DNA of 64,000 bases from RYN-428 sp035551995. GTDB taxonomy: Bacteria; Planctomycetota; Phycisphaerae; Tepidisphaerales; Tepidisphaeraceae. Below, piece after piece: positions 26,112-34,563 of this stretch. The DNA lies in assembly GCA_035551995.1 (NCBI GenBank), contig DASZME010000041.1, forward strand, positions 1-64,000, in the 5' to 3' direction. Positions within the stretch are counted from its first letter, which is position 1, and the number at the start of each line of letters is the position of its first letter. Under the pieces are notes generated by a model. That model was not told the DNA's origin, ran no database searches, and saw only the letters and a program-made list of their open reading frames with translations. The position numbers were made by a program, and so were the translations under genes.

Positions 26112-26876
26112 ATGGCAGTCTTGGACAGCATCCCCGACAACCGTTTTCCGCGGCACATCGCCGTCATCATGGATGGCAACGGCCGTTGGGCGGTGCAGCG
26201 CGGGCTGGAGCGGGTTCGCGGGCATCAGCAGGGGGCGCGCAGCGTTCGCGAAATCGTCACCGAAGCGGCGCGCCTTCGCCGCGAGCACGGCGGGCCGGAT
26301 TTTCTCACGCTCTATTCCTTCAGCCTGGAGAACTGGAAACGGCCCATGAACGAGGTCGGATTCCTGATGCAGATGTACGTCGATTATCTGCAGCAGGAGT
26401 TGCCGACCATGATGGAAAACAACATTCGTTTCCGCCAGATCGGCCGGCTCGACAACTTGCCGCAACCGGTGATCGATCAGGCGACCAGAACGTTGGAGCA
26501 GACGAAAAACAACGACGGGCTCACTTTGGTTCTGGCTCTGAATTACAGCAGCCGGGCTGAGATTACCGACGCCGTCCGCGAGATCGCCGGCGAGGTGAAG
26601 GCCGGAACGCTTTGTCCCGGCGAAGTGACCGAATCGCTGATTTCATCGCGCCTCTACACCGCGGGCATGCCCGATCCGGACCTGCTGATCCGCACGGCCG
26701 GGGAAATGCGCGTCAGCAATTATCTGCTTTGGCAAATCAGCTATGCCGAGCTGTTCGTCAGCCCGGTGTTGTGGCCGGATTTTGGCGTGGCCGATCTGCA
26801 CGAGGCGATCCTCGCCTTCTCGCGACGAAACCGCCGATTCGGCGCCCTGGATCGGACCAACACGCTGGCGCCGTAG
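26112..26876 (+). CDS. uppS: Isoprenyl (undecaprenyl) diphosphate synthase
   Basis: 254 residues from ATG 26112. Synthesises the C55 lipid carrier from FPP and IPP for cell-envelope glycan assembly. Motifs: HIAVIMDGNGRWAVQRGLER with the catalytic Asp, RREHGGPDFLTLYSFSLENW, LNYSSRAEITDAVREI, and PDPDLLIRTAGEMRVSNYLL. The last is the IPP-binding RTGGE/RxSN block, with Ala in place of the usual second Gly. Length is normal. It is divergently placed from the TPR membrane gene (93 bases) and ends 9 bases from the convergent lipoprotein gene. Confidence 0.95.
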   Translation: MAVLDSIPDNRFPRHIAVIMDGNGRWAVQRGLERVRGHQQGARSVREIVTEAARLRREHGGPDFLTLYSFSLENWKRPMNEVGFLMQMYVDYLQQELPTMMENNIRFRQIGRLDNLPQPVIDQATRTLEQTKNNDGLTLVLALNYSSRAEITDAVREIAGEVKAGTLCPGEVTESLISSRLYTAGMPDPDLLIRTAGEMRVSNYLLWQISYAELFVSPVLWPDFGVADLHEAILAFSRRNRRFGALDRTNTLAP

Positions 26877-26885
26877 GATCGCGCC

Positions 26886-27233
26886 TTATGGCTGCTTCTC
26901 GCCCTCGAATTTCCAGGTGTATTCACTGGTCAGCACGCCGTCGAGCGTCACGAATTTGCTGGTCCCCGCCTGGATATAAAACCCCGCCACGCGACCTTCG
27001 TTGGTCTTAAACCCGTACACGTCGCCGGGATGAAGGTAGACGGCGTCGAGCGGCGTGATGCCGTTCCCGGGGAACAGAACGTACAACCCCCGGGTTTCGA
27101 CCGTATTCAGTTTCGCAACGGCGATCGCGTTTCGCTCATAGGTGATGAGCGGCTTGTTCGTTTGAACGCCGCAGCCTGATATCAGCGGCAAACCCGCGCC
27201 AAGCAGCCCCGCCAACAATAGCGTCTTCAGCAT
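26886..27233 (-). CDS. Small lipoprotein
   Basis: 115 residues. MLKTLLLAGLLGAGLPLISG followed by Cys gives a clear lipobox (LISGC). GGAGGAG precedes the ATG at good spacing. The mature part is short and beta-rich (KLNTVETRGLYVLFPGNGIT; VYLHPGDVYGFKTNEG; AGFYIQAGTSKFVTLDG). No family is recognised. It is membrane-anchored outside the cytoplasm; function unknown. Confidence 0.8.
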   Translation of the reverse strand: MLKTLLLAGLLGAGLPLISGCGVQTNKPLITYERNAIAVAKLNTVETRGLYVLFPGNGITPLDAVYLHPGDVYGFKTNEGRVAGFYIQAGTSKFVTLDGVLTSEYTWKFEGEKQP

Positions 27234-27359
27234 CGTGCTCCTCCATCGCCTGCCCACTTCGTCGCGATCGCGCTCGCGAATGAAAGCGAGTCGGCGGTCG
27301 AACGAGATGAGTATAAGCGCGGGGGCAAGCTCATGTGAAGCAAGAACGGAGTTTCCGAT

Positions 27360-28046
27360 TCATTTTGCCGCCGCTTCCGCCGGCTGGGTCTGTGGCGGAA
27401 GTCCGGCGGATTGCGCGTCTTTGGCCGTTTCTTCGAGTTCGATCGCCGCCATGCGCAGGCTGGCGTCGAGGGCGGTTTTCGCCAGGGGCATGGCGGCCGC
27501 GGGATCGATGTCCAGGCCGTCCGGGCGAAGCGCGGCAAGGCGGTCCTCCGCGGTCTTTTTGTCCGCGACGGCGGTTTGATAATCGGAGCGGGCCAGGCAC
27601 GCCTTCTTCACGCGCGCCACGGCCGCAAGCACGTCTGGATCGGTCGGCGACACGGCGGCCGGCGCGTCATTGGCGGCCGCGGGGTGATCGACGGCGGGGT
27701 TATGGAACAGCGCGCCGTTGTTTCCCCCGTTTGGGCTGACGCCGACAACGCCATTGTTGGCGCCTCCGGAAGGAGCGGTCGTCGGATTCGACTCGCCGGT
27801 ATAGCCCGGCGGATACCCGGTCGGATATGAATAACCCCGTCGAAGCGCGCGCCGATAACTATCATACCATCTACGCCACGCCCGCTCTTGCCGCTCGCGC
27901 TGGCGAGCGGCGGATTGCGAACCACCGGCGCGAGCGGTCGAGCGCCCCGCGGCGATTGCCGGCGGAGCCGTCTTCGCGCTCAACCCCAGACCGGCGACGC
28001 CCATCGAAATTACCGCGACGCATATTCCGTGACGGAGGTGAAACAT
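27360..28046 (-). CDS. Exported hypothetical protein
   Basis: 228 residues from ATG 28046, with a GAAGGGG ribosome-binding site. The signal peptide region is MFHLRHGICVAVISMGVAGL. An Arg/Tyr-rich stretch follows (RERQERAWRRWYDSYRRALR; GYSYPTGYPPGYTG), then a Gly/Asn-rich linker. A helical C-terminal part (DPDVLAAVARVKKACLARSD; KKTAEDRLAALRPDG; LDASLRMAAIELEETAK) resembles a coiled segment. No known domain. The 126 bases to the next gene downstream hold no feature. Confidence 0.72.
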   Translation of the reverse strand: MFHLRHGICVAVISMGVAGLGLSAKTAPPAIAAGRSTARAGGSQSAARQRERQERAWRRWYDSYRRALRRGYSYPTGYPPGYTGESNPTTAPSGGANNGVVGVSPNGGNNGALFHNPAVDHPAAANDAPAAVSPTDPDVLAAVARVKKACLARSDYQTAVADKKTAEDRLAALRPDGLDIDPAAAMPLAKTALDASLRMAAIELEETAKDAQSAGLPPQTQPAEAAAK

Positions 28047-28444
28047 CAAAACCCCTTCCCATATAAATACGGCGACCGCGATGTTCGCCCAGATTCTCCC
28101 GATTTATTTAGCTCGGAGAATCCCCTGTGTGACTCGGTTATAGTAATGTCCATTGTTTGCCGAGGCAAACGATAAATCCTTGCCTCCATCGAGATCAGGC
28201 GCGTAAGTGCGTGAGACTTTAGACGGCCCTTTGCCCCGCCCCCGGTACTGGGTTTGTCGATTTTATACGATTTCCGTCTTACAAACTTCGTTTTATCGGA
28301 AAATGAGGGTGAAAACGCGAAAAACCGATTATATCGACAAAGCCCTACTCCTGGGCAGGGAAGAAGAACCACTGAGGCGAATTTGATTCCGTCGGCTTCG
28401 TTCGCGTATAGATGAAGCGCATTGGGAACCTGAGCAGGGAAAGG
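28047..28444. other. Divergent intergenic region without a gene
   Basis: About 400 bases between the exported protein and pckG. It is AT-richer than the flanks, with a short hairpin GTTTGCCGAGGCAAAC near 28155. It probably contains the promoters of both divergent genes, but no clear -35/-10 pair could be picked out. Confidence 0.4.
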
Positions 28445-30295
28445 ATGTCCGCCATGACCGTCGGTACAGAAGCGCCAGTTTCGTCCAAGATCGAAGGAGT
28501 CGACGCCAAACGAATGGAAACCCCCTCACACATCCTCAGTTCATCGGCGGCGAAATGGATCGCGCAATGCGTCTCGACGTGCGCCCCCGACAACGTCATC
28601 TGGTGCGACGGCAGCGAAACCCAAAAACGCGAATTGCTCGAGCGCGCGGTCCTCGAAAAGGTCCTCATCCGGCTCAACCAGCAAAAACTCCCCGGCTGCT
28701 ACCTGCATCGATCCAACCCAAACGACGTCGCCCGCACCGAACAACTTACCTTCATCTGCACTCCAAGCGAAGACATGTCCGGCCCCACCAACAACTGGAT
28801 GGAAGTCAAAGCCGGCTACGCAAAACTCCGGCCTCTTTTCCAGGGATGTATGCGTGGCCGAACGATGTACGTCGTTCCGTTTGTCATGGGCCCGACCGGA
28901 TCCCCCATGGCCAAGGTCGGCATTCAAGTCACCGACTCGATCTACGTCGCCCTCAGCATGGAAATCATGACGCGCATGGGCAATGTCGCCTGGCGCCAAC
29001 TGGGAACCGGCGACGAATGGACCCGCTGCCTGCACAGCCTCGGCGACGTCAATCCCGAACGAAGGTATATCTGCCACTTCCCCCTCGACAACACCATCTG
29101 GAGCTTCGGCAGCGGATACGGCGGCAACGCCTTGCTCGGAAAAAAATCGCTGGCGCTCCGCATCGCCAGTTTCCTCGGCTGGCAGCAGGGGTGGATGGCC
29201 GAGCATATGTTGCTGATGGGCGCCACCGCCCCGACCGGAGAAAAAACGTACGTCGCCGCCGCCTTTCCCAGCGCCAGCGGCAAGACCAATTTCGCCATGA
29301 TGACGCCGCCCCCCAAGTATCAGGAACAAGGGTGGAAAATCACCACCGTCGGAGACGACATCGTCTGGATGTGGGTGGACAAAACCACCGGCCGCCTGCG
29401 CGCCGTCAACCCCGAAGCCGGCTACTTCGGCGTTCTCCCCGGCACCAACTGGCAGACCAATCCGATCGCCATGCAATGTATGGCCAGGGACGCCATTTAC
29501 ACCAATGTCGCTTTATTGCCCGACGGCGACGTCTGGTGGGAAGGCAAAACCGACGATCCTCCCCAGGAAGCGATCGACTGGACCGGCCAGCCGTGGAACG
29601 CCGAGATCGGCAAATCGACCGGCAGGAAAGCCGCCCATCCCAACAGCCGATTCACCGCCCCCATGTCGAACAACCCCGCGCTTGATCCCGCCGCCAACGA
29701 TCCCGACGGCGTTCCCGTCGCCGCCATCGTTTTCGGCGGGCGCCGCACGCGCACCATCCCGCTGGTCTTCCAGGCCTTCAACTGGACCCACGGCGTCTAC
29801 ATCGGCGCCACCCTCGGCTCCGAGACCACCGCCGCCGCCACCGGCCAGGTCGGCGTCGTGCGCCGCGATCCGATGGCAATGCTGCCGTTCATTGGCTACA
29901 ACATTCGAGACTATCTGGTCCACTGGTTTCGCATGCGCAAGCGGATGAAGGACTGTCCGAGAATTTTCCACGTCAACTGGTTCAGGAAGGACGATCAAGG
30001 CCAATTCATCTGGCCCGGCTACGGCGAAAACATGCGCGTATTGAAATGGATCATCGACCGCTGCAACGGCCGAGCCTACGCCGCCGAAACCTCCCTCGGC
30101 TGGATGCCGCGCGCCAAGGACATCGACCTCGAAGGGCTTACCGTCAACATCGATCAACTCGAACAGCTTCAGACTGTCGATAACGATTCAGTCAAGGCGG
30201 AGATTCTCAGCCAGGAAGAACTGTTTTTGAAGATGGCAGGGGATATGCCGAAAGAGATGATTTTTCAGAGAGAGTTGTTGATCAGCCGATTGTGA
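28445..30295 (+). CDS. pckG: Phosphoenolpyruvate carboxykinase (GTP)
   Basis: Converts oxaloacetate and GTP to PEP, GDP and CO2; a gluconeogenic enzyme in the cytoplasm. 616 residues from MSAMTVGTEA, normal for the GTP family; ATGs at 28412 and 28454 are alternatives. Recognisable blocks: MSGPTNNWMEVKAGYAKLRP, MRGRTMYVVPFVMGP, the kinase-1 loop FPSASGKTNFAM (274-285), VGDDIVWMWVDKTTGRLRAV, and IVFGGRRTRTIPLVFQAFNW. The loop residue that is Cys in almost all GTP-PEPCKs (FPSACGKTN) is Ser278 here (codon AGC). The gene is monocistronic. Confidence 0.95.
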   Translation: MSAMTVGTEAPVSSKIEGVDAKRMETPSHILSSSAAKWIAQCVSTCAPDNVIWCDGSETQKRELLERAVLEKVLIRLNQQKLPGCYLHRSNPNDVARTEQLTFICTPSEDMSGPTNNWMEVKAGYAKLRPLFQGCMRGRTMYVVPFVMGPTGSPMAKVGIQVTDSIYVALSMEIMTRMGNVAWRQLGTGDEWTRCLHSLGDVNPERRYICHFPLDNTIWSFGSGYGGNALLGKKSLALRIASFLGWQQGWMAEHMLLMGATAPTGEKTYVAAAFPSASGKTNFAMMTPPPKYQEQGWKITTVGDDIVWMWVDKTTGRLRAVNPEAGYFGVLPGTNWQTNPIAMQCMARDAIYTNVALLPDGDVWWEGKTDDPPQEAIDWTGQPWNAEIGKSTGRKAAHPNSRFTAPMSNNPALDPAANDPDGVPVAAIVFGGRRTRTIPLVFQAFNWTHGVYIGATLGSETTAAATGQVGVVRRDPMAMLPFIGYNIRDYLVHWFRMRKRMKDCPRIFHVNWFRKDDQGQFIWPGYGENMRVLKWIIDRCNGRAYAAETSLGWMPRAKDIDLEGLTVNIDQLEQLQTVDNDSVKAEILSQEELFLKMAGDMPKEMIFQRELLISRL

Positions 30296-30365
30296 TAGCG
30301 GGAGTCATCAAGCCGCCGAGAACGCAGCCTCCGCGAACCCCCGGCGTTCTGCGAGATTGCGATCT

Positions 30366-30623
30366 TCATGCTGTCTCTTCGATTCCGTCGCCATCTTTTC
30401 CCCAATTATTGAGCGCCGTGTCCAGCGATTCGTTCAGGGAAGGAAGGTGATTGATGATGACGCGCGCCACCGAATCCACATCCACGTCAAGGTAGGCGTG
30501 GACTAAAATATGGCGCATTCCGACCACGCCTGCCCACGGAAGTTGCCGAACCCTTGACATGCCGTCGTCGCTGGTCCGCGACGCGGCTTCCCCGATCGCC
30601 TGCGATGTCGCGTTTCTTGCGCT
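30366..30623 (-). pseudogene. Truncated HepT-like (DUF86) gene remnant
   Basis: The frame reads NATSQAIGEAASRTSDD, then QLPWAGVVGMRHILVHAYLD and SVARVIINHLPSLNESL. This is the C-terminal two-thirds of a HepT/DUF86 HEPN toxin (IGEAAS...; PW..I.GMRN.LVH.Y). The RX4-6H RNase motif is retained within GMRHILVHAY. The N-terminal helices are missing and a TGA lies immediately before the homologous part (30624-30626). No MntA nucleotidyltransferase partner is present. A short product from ATG 30560 (64 residues) is possible but unlikely to work as the normal toxin. Confidence 0.7.
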
Positions 30624-30767
30624 TCATTGGAAGGCCCTTTCGACGTCTTTGATCCACTTCGCGATCTCGCTACGCTGGGCGGCCGTGAAGTTCGCCGCCT
30701 CATTCTTTGCGAACATTCGCCGATTGCTCGATCTGATTCGCGCCGATCCCGCCAACTGGCGAGCCAT
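30624..30767 (-). CDS. Possible small ORF upstream of HepT remnant
   Basis: 47 codons (MARQLAGSARIRSSNRRMFA; NFTAAQRSEIAKWIKDVERA). The last part could be one amphipathic helix. Its stop abuts the HepT remnant. No family is recognised. It may be part of the same decayed locus. Confidence 0.3.
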   Translation of the reverse strand: MARQLAGSARIRSSNRRMFAKNEAANFTAAQRSEIAKWIKDVERAFQ

Positions 30768-30946
30768 GATCGAAGCGGCTTGAATTCATGGAAAGGCGAT
30801 TACTGTAAAATAGAAGTGTAAAAAAAGTCTGCAGGAATTCTCGCTCTCAGTTTGGCTAACGCGCTGCGATGATTCGGCGGTTGGACGCCGCAGCGAGCAA
30901 TGACGTTTCCGCCTCCTAATTATTTCCCATTCTTGGCCAGGATAAC

Positions 30947-30964
30947 GATGATGATGATGATGAT
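30947..30964. repeat. (GAT)6 microsatellite in a gene-poor stretch
   Basis: Six perfect GAT units. It lies within 30768-31175, about 400 bases with no supported gene. A 104-codon minus-strand frame crosses it, giving a run of five His, but the rest of that frame is Arg-rich and unlike a real protein. Confidence 0.8.
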
Positions 30965-31175
30965 TTAGAGCCCGAGTATTGTCAGGAATTATCGCTGCTG
31001 ATGAAACAAGCACGCCACGCTGGTTGGCTTGCTCTGCGGCGTCCTCTGGACTAACGATCGTCAATTCGATATCGGCGTTGAATTCTATCCGATACCGCAT
31101 CCCTGGCCCACCTGCGCTCGGGTTGAATTCGTTTGCCGCACCGGCGTGCCGTCGGACACACCGCCGCAGCGGAAA

Positions 31176-32012
31176 TTATCTCCCCAGCGCGTGCAAATAA
31201 TCGATGCTTCGCTTGATGTTTTCCATCGGCTTATCGTGTTCATATTCCACGATATACCACTCCGTCCCGCCGACGGATTCGTAGGCTTGGAGCATGGTTT
31301 TCCAGTCGATGGTTCCTTCGCCGAGGGCGGCGTTCGCGGGGCCGCCGTGCTCTTTGATGTGGGTGGTTTTGGTGCGGCCGGGGTACTTTTTGATGAGCGC
31401 GAGGGGATCGCCGCCGCCGTCGAGGGTGTTGCCGGTGTCAAGCTGATGGACCACTTCGGGATTGGTATTGTCGAAGAAAATTTCCCAACTGGTTTTGCCG
31501 CCGTAATTCTTGAAATCGCTTGCGTGGGAATGGTAGCCGACGAGCATGCCGAACTCCCGCGCGCGCAAGGCGATGTCGTTGAACTTCTTTGCCAGTTCCT
31601 CCCATCCCGCGGCGTCTTTCGCCGATAGGCTCGGACAGATCAGAAACTTATTGCCGAGGATCGTATGCAGATCGGCGGTCTTTTTAAGATAGTCTCCCTC
31701 GAGCGTGGGAAGGTGCGTATGAACGCCGCAACATTTGAGGCCGTTCTCATCCAGCAGTTTGCGAAGTTCCTTTGGCTTGCGATCCCATCCGTGATACCCG
31801 GCGAACTCCACCCCCTGATATCCCATTTTTCCGATCGCCTCGATCGTGCCGGGAAAATCCTTGGGAATCAGCGTGCGAACCGAATACAGTTCCAGCCCAA
31901 TCGGTATTTTCTTTTTCAGTTCCTCCGCCCGCCCCAGCGAAGGCATCGCCATCGCGGCGGCCGCCACGGCGGCAAATCGAAGCATATCACGGCGAGATTG
32001 CGAATGGCTCAT
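31176..32012 (-). CDS. Tat-exported sugar phosphate isomerase/epimerase-like TIM-barrel protein
   Basis: 278 residues. The N-terminus SQSRRDMLRFAAVAAAAMAM is a twin-arginine signal. The remainder is a xylose-isomerase-like TIM barrel (AP endonuclease family 2): LYSVRTLIPKDFPGTIEAIG, MGYQGVEFAGY, LLDENGLKCCGVHTHL, MLVGYHSHASDF, VVHQLDTGNTLDGGGDP, HIKEHG, WYIVEYEH. The Glu, His, Asp and Glu metal-ligand positions are in place. Such exported epimerase-like proteins are common in planctomycetes beside Gfo/Idh/MocA oxidoreductases, and one is encoded divergently here. A role in breakdown of unusual sugars is inferred. Confidence 0.9.
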   Translation of the reverse strand: MSHSQSRRDMLRFAAVAAAAMAMPSLGRAEELKKKIPIGLELYSVRTLIPKDFPGTIEAIGKMGYQGVEFAGYHGWDRKPKELRKLLDENGLKCCGVHTHLPTLEGDYLKKTADLHTILGNKFLICPSLSAKDAAGWEELAKKFNDIALRAREFGMLVGYHSHASDFKNYGGKTSWEIFFDNTNPEVVHQLDTGNTLDGGGDPLALIKKYPGRTKTTHIKEHGGPANAALGEGTIDWKTMLQAYESVGGTEWYIVEYEHDKPMENIKRSIDYLHALGR

Positions 32013-32190
32013 CGTATTGAATTCCTTTAGCCGAACTTACCTGTCCGCGCCGGCATTGTTGCCGCTGGTCGAAAGTCGAGCGTCGTCAGGGAAGATCGTC
32101 GGGCGGATTGGCGTTCGCCGGCATAAACCCAATCATCGCCGCGCGGTATTCGATATACCTACTTTTCACGCGAACCACCGGAGATACTTC

Positions 32191-33330
32191 ATGCCCTTTG
32201 ACTCTTTTTCGCGGCGTCAGGCGATCACCCTCGGCGCCACCGCCGCCGCATCGGCGATTTCAGCGGCCGCCTCGACGACGGCGCCCGCCGTGCCTCAGGA
32301 TAAAGTCTTTCGCATCGGCGTTATCTCCGCGAGCATCGAAGGTAAACCGCAGCGTACCAACGGGCATACGTGGCACTTCTGCCATCCGTTTCATCCGACG
32401 ATGAACCAGGACGCCGTCAAGAAATATCTGGACGCGGGGACGGCGAAGATCACGCCGGAATTTTTTCGAAATCCCAAGCTGAATTTCGACCAGATGCCCT
32501 TCGTCGACACCCGCCTGACGCACGTTTACGCCGCCGACGCGACGGCTGCAAAAATGTTCGCCGAGGGGTTTCCCGGCGTGACGGTCGCTGCTTCCGTCGA
32601 GCAAATGGCGCAGGAAGTGGACGCGGTCTGGCTCGGCGACGCATCGGGGACCGGCAGCGATCATCTCGAACTGATCGCGCCGGCCCTGGAGAAGGGATTG
32701 CCCACGTTTTGCGATAAGCCGATCGGCGGATCGGTGGCGCGGGCCCGCCAAATTCTGGAACTGGCGCACAAGCACAAGGCGCCGTTGATGTCGTCAAGCT
32801 TATTTCGGCATCAGTGGGGAACGGCCGAGGCGCTGCGAATGCGCGATTCGGGAGAGCATGGGCCATTACAGTTTGTGATGGCGAGCCAGGGCGGCGCCTA
32901 TTCGCCGGGCGGGTGGGTTGTATATGGGCAGCATCCGACGTGGATGGCCATGACGTTGTGCGGGCCGGGCGTGCAGGGGGTCAGCATGTACGCTCATGGG
33001 GATTCGTGTCATGCGCTCCTGGCGTACCCGGATCGCGCGCCGGCCGAGGTCTGGTGCGGGCGGCCGGATATTCATGGCTTATACTGCCAAACCACCGCTC
33101 ACTTTCAAAAATCACAATATACATGGACCCCGGCCATCGAAGGCAACTACTGGCTCGGCCATAGCTACCAAATTTTTCGCATGGCCGACGCGTTTCGCAA
33201 GATGATTCGCACCGGAATCGAACCTGTCCCCCATCGGGAAATATTGGAAGTGACGGCCATCATCCACGCGGCGGTAAAATCGGTCGATGAAAAAAACAGG
33301 ATGGTAGCGCTTGAAGAGGTGATGGGATAA
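32191..33330 (+). CDS. Gfo/Idh/MocA-like oxidoreductase, exported
   Basis: 379 residues from the ATG at 32191, preceded by GGAG at 7 bases. The N-terminus SFSRRQAITLGATAAASAIS is Tat-like. The Rossmann part begins at VFRIGVISASIEGKPQRTNG. It lacks the classic GxGxxG, with ISASIEG in that place, so cofactor binding is uncertain. VDAVWLGDASGTGSDHLELI and ALEKGLPTFCDKPIGG are the conserved mid-domain blocks, with the usual catalytic-type Lys in CDKP. The C-terminal domain has HGDSCHALLAYP and EGNYWLGHSYQIF. It is probably functionally tied to the divergent epimerase-like gene. Confidence 0.85.
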   Translation: MPFDSFSRRQAITLGATAAASAISAAASTTAPAVPQDKVFRIGVISASIEGKPQRTNGHTWHFCHPFHPTMNQDAVKKYLDAGTAKITPEFFRNPKLNFDQMPFVDTRLTHVYAADATAAKMFAEGFPGVTVAASVEQMAQEVDAVWLGDASGTGSDHLELIAPALEKGLPTFCDKPIGGSVARARQILELAHKHKAPLMSSSLFRHQWGTAEALRMRDSGEHGPLQFVMASQGGAYSPGGWVVYGQHPTWMAMTLCGPGVQGVSMYAHGDSCHALLAYPDRAPAEVWCGRPDIHGLYCQTTAHFQKSQYTWTPAIEGNYWLGHSYQIFRMADAFRKMIRTGIEPVPHREILEVTAIIHAAVKSVDEKNRMVALEEVMG

Positions 33331-33385
33331 AGATGGACTGGGGCGACGAGCTAGCGAAATTCGGGCGCGTATTTGACCGCCTTCC

Positions 33386-34507
33386 TCAGAGATGTGTCTT
33401 CAAAAACGCCCACGCCGACTCGTCGTGAAATTCATGATGGCCCTCGAAAATCAGGTAGTGGAATCGATCGGCCAGGCCGAGATTTGCATAGTAAGATTCC
33501 GAAAGCGGCGCCAGTAATTTCCCCGGCTCGCGGTGGTCGTTGTCGTCCATGCTGCCGGCCTGAATCTCCAGCGCGCGGGGACAGATCAGCGCGACGACGT
33601 CAGAGTCCCGAAAGAGCGTGAATCGGTCCTTGAACTTGAAATCGCTCGGAACGGAAAGTTCATCCCGGTCATAACGGCCTTCCTGTACGCCGTAGTAGCA
33701 ACTGGAAACCGATACCTTAATTCGCGTATCGATGGCGGGGGTGACCAGCGCATAGTAGCCGCCATAGGAAAGGCCCACCATCGCGATGCGATTCGGATCG
33801 ACTTCGGGGCGTGTCAGGATTGCGTCGATGCTCCGGGTGATTTTGGCGACTTCAACCGCGGTCAGGCTTGTTCCGACCAGGCGCAGGCGATCGTCGGTCT
33901 TGTTTCGGATGTCTTTCGCAAGGCCCGGCGACGAAAACAGATGCTGCGGCGCGAAGACGACATAACCTGCTTTCACGCCGCCGCGAACCATATCGTGGTA
34001 GTTTGATCCGCCGTGAAACAGCGCCACTTCCGGCGATCCGCCTCCGCCGTGCATTGAGATCACCAGCGGCGCCTTGCCCTTGAGCCCCTTGGGAACAATA
34101 TAGATTCCCTCGGCATGAACGCCGGGCAGAATGGCGATAGACGCGCGGTAGTAGGTCCCGATGCCGTCCTCACCGATCCGATCGAACTTCGGCGCCTCTT
34201 TTGGCGTTTGGCCGGGAGGCGGATAGCCGATGCTGTCGCAAAACGCCTGGCGATAGGGAATCGCCGACCTCTCAAAGGCTTGCGGAGAGGAGTAGTCCGG
34301 CTTAAACACGGTTCCAAGCCGGCCGTTGTCTTTCTTCATCGCGACAATGTAGTCATCCAGCTCTTTTGCCTGCTCCACGCGAAGCGAATTGGAATTGGCG
34401 ACGGCGTCTTCATAGTAAGGCTGCGTCGCCGGTTTTTCCGCATTGCCGGCGAAAGTAACCGAGCCTGACAGTAACAAAGCCGCGAGCGTGAGAAGGGGGG
34501 TTTTCAT
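33386..34507 (-). CDS. Secreted alpha/beta hydrolase (dienelactone/acetyl-xylan-esterase-like)
   Basis: 373 residues from ATG 34507, with signal peptide MKTPLLTLAALLLSGSVTFA. An alternative ATG at 34567 overlaps the upstream stop (ATGA), which argues for translational coupling. The hydrolase core has LVISMHGGGGSPEVALFHGG, the nucleophile elbow VGLSYGGYYALV, a late Asp in GSMDDND, and His in FEGHHEFHDESAW. Esterase activity on plant-type polysaccharide is plausible from family membership; the substrate is unknown. It lies directly downstream of the SUMF1-like gene. Confidence 0.88.
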   Translation of the reverse strand: MKTPLLTLAALLLSGSVTFAGNAEKPATQPYYEDAVANSNSLRVEQAKELDDYIVAMKKDNGRLGTVFKPDYSSPQAFERSAIPYRQAFCDSIGYPPPGQTPKEAPKFDRIGEDGIGTYYRASIAILPGVHAEGIYIVPKGLKGKAPLVISMHGGGGSPEVALFHGGSNYHDMVRGGVKAGYVVFAPQHLFSSPGLAKDIRNKTDDRLRLVGTSLTAVEVAKITRSIDAILTRPEVDPNRIAMVGLSYGGYYALVTPAIDTRIKVSVSSCYYGVQEGRYDRDELSVPSDFKFKDRFTLFRDSDVVALICPRALEIQAGSMDDNDHREPGKLLAPLSESYYANLGLADRFHYLIFEGHHEFHDESAWAFLKTHL

Positions 34508-34563
34508 AGACTCAGGGTTAACCGCGACGCACAGTGACGCGCGGCGGAATAGGAATCGTCGGA

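Noticed and set aside
30786..31100. 104-codon minus-strand frame with five consecutive His
   Set aside because: The His run comes from the (GAT)6 microsatellite and the rest looks non-coding, though the first 40 residues are not impossible.
32191..33330. Standard NAD-dependent dehydrogenase call
   Set aside because: The GxGxxG fingerprint is replaced by ISASIEG, so only the family-level name is supported.
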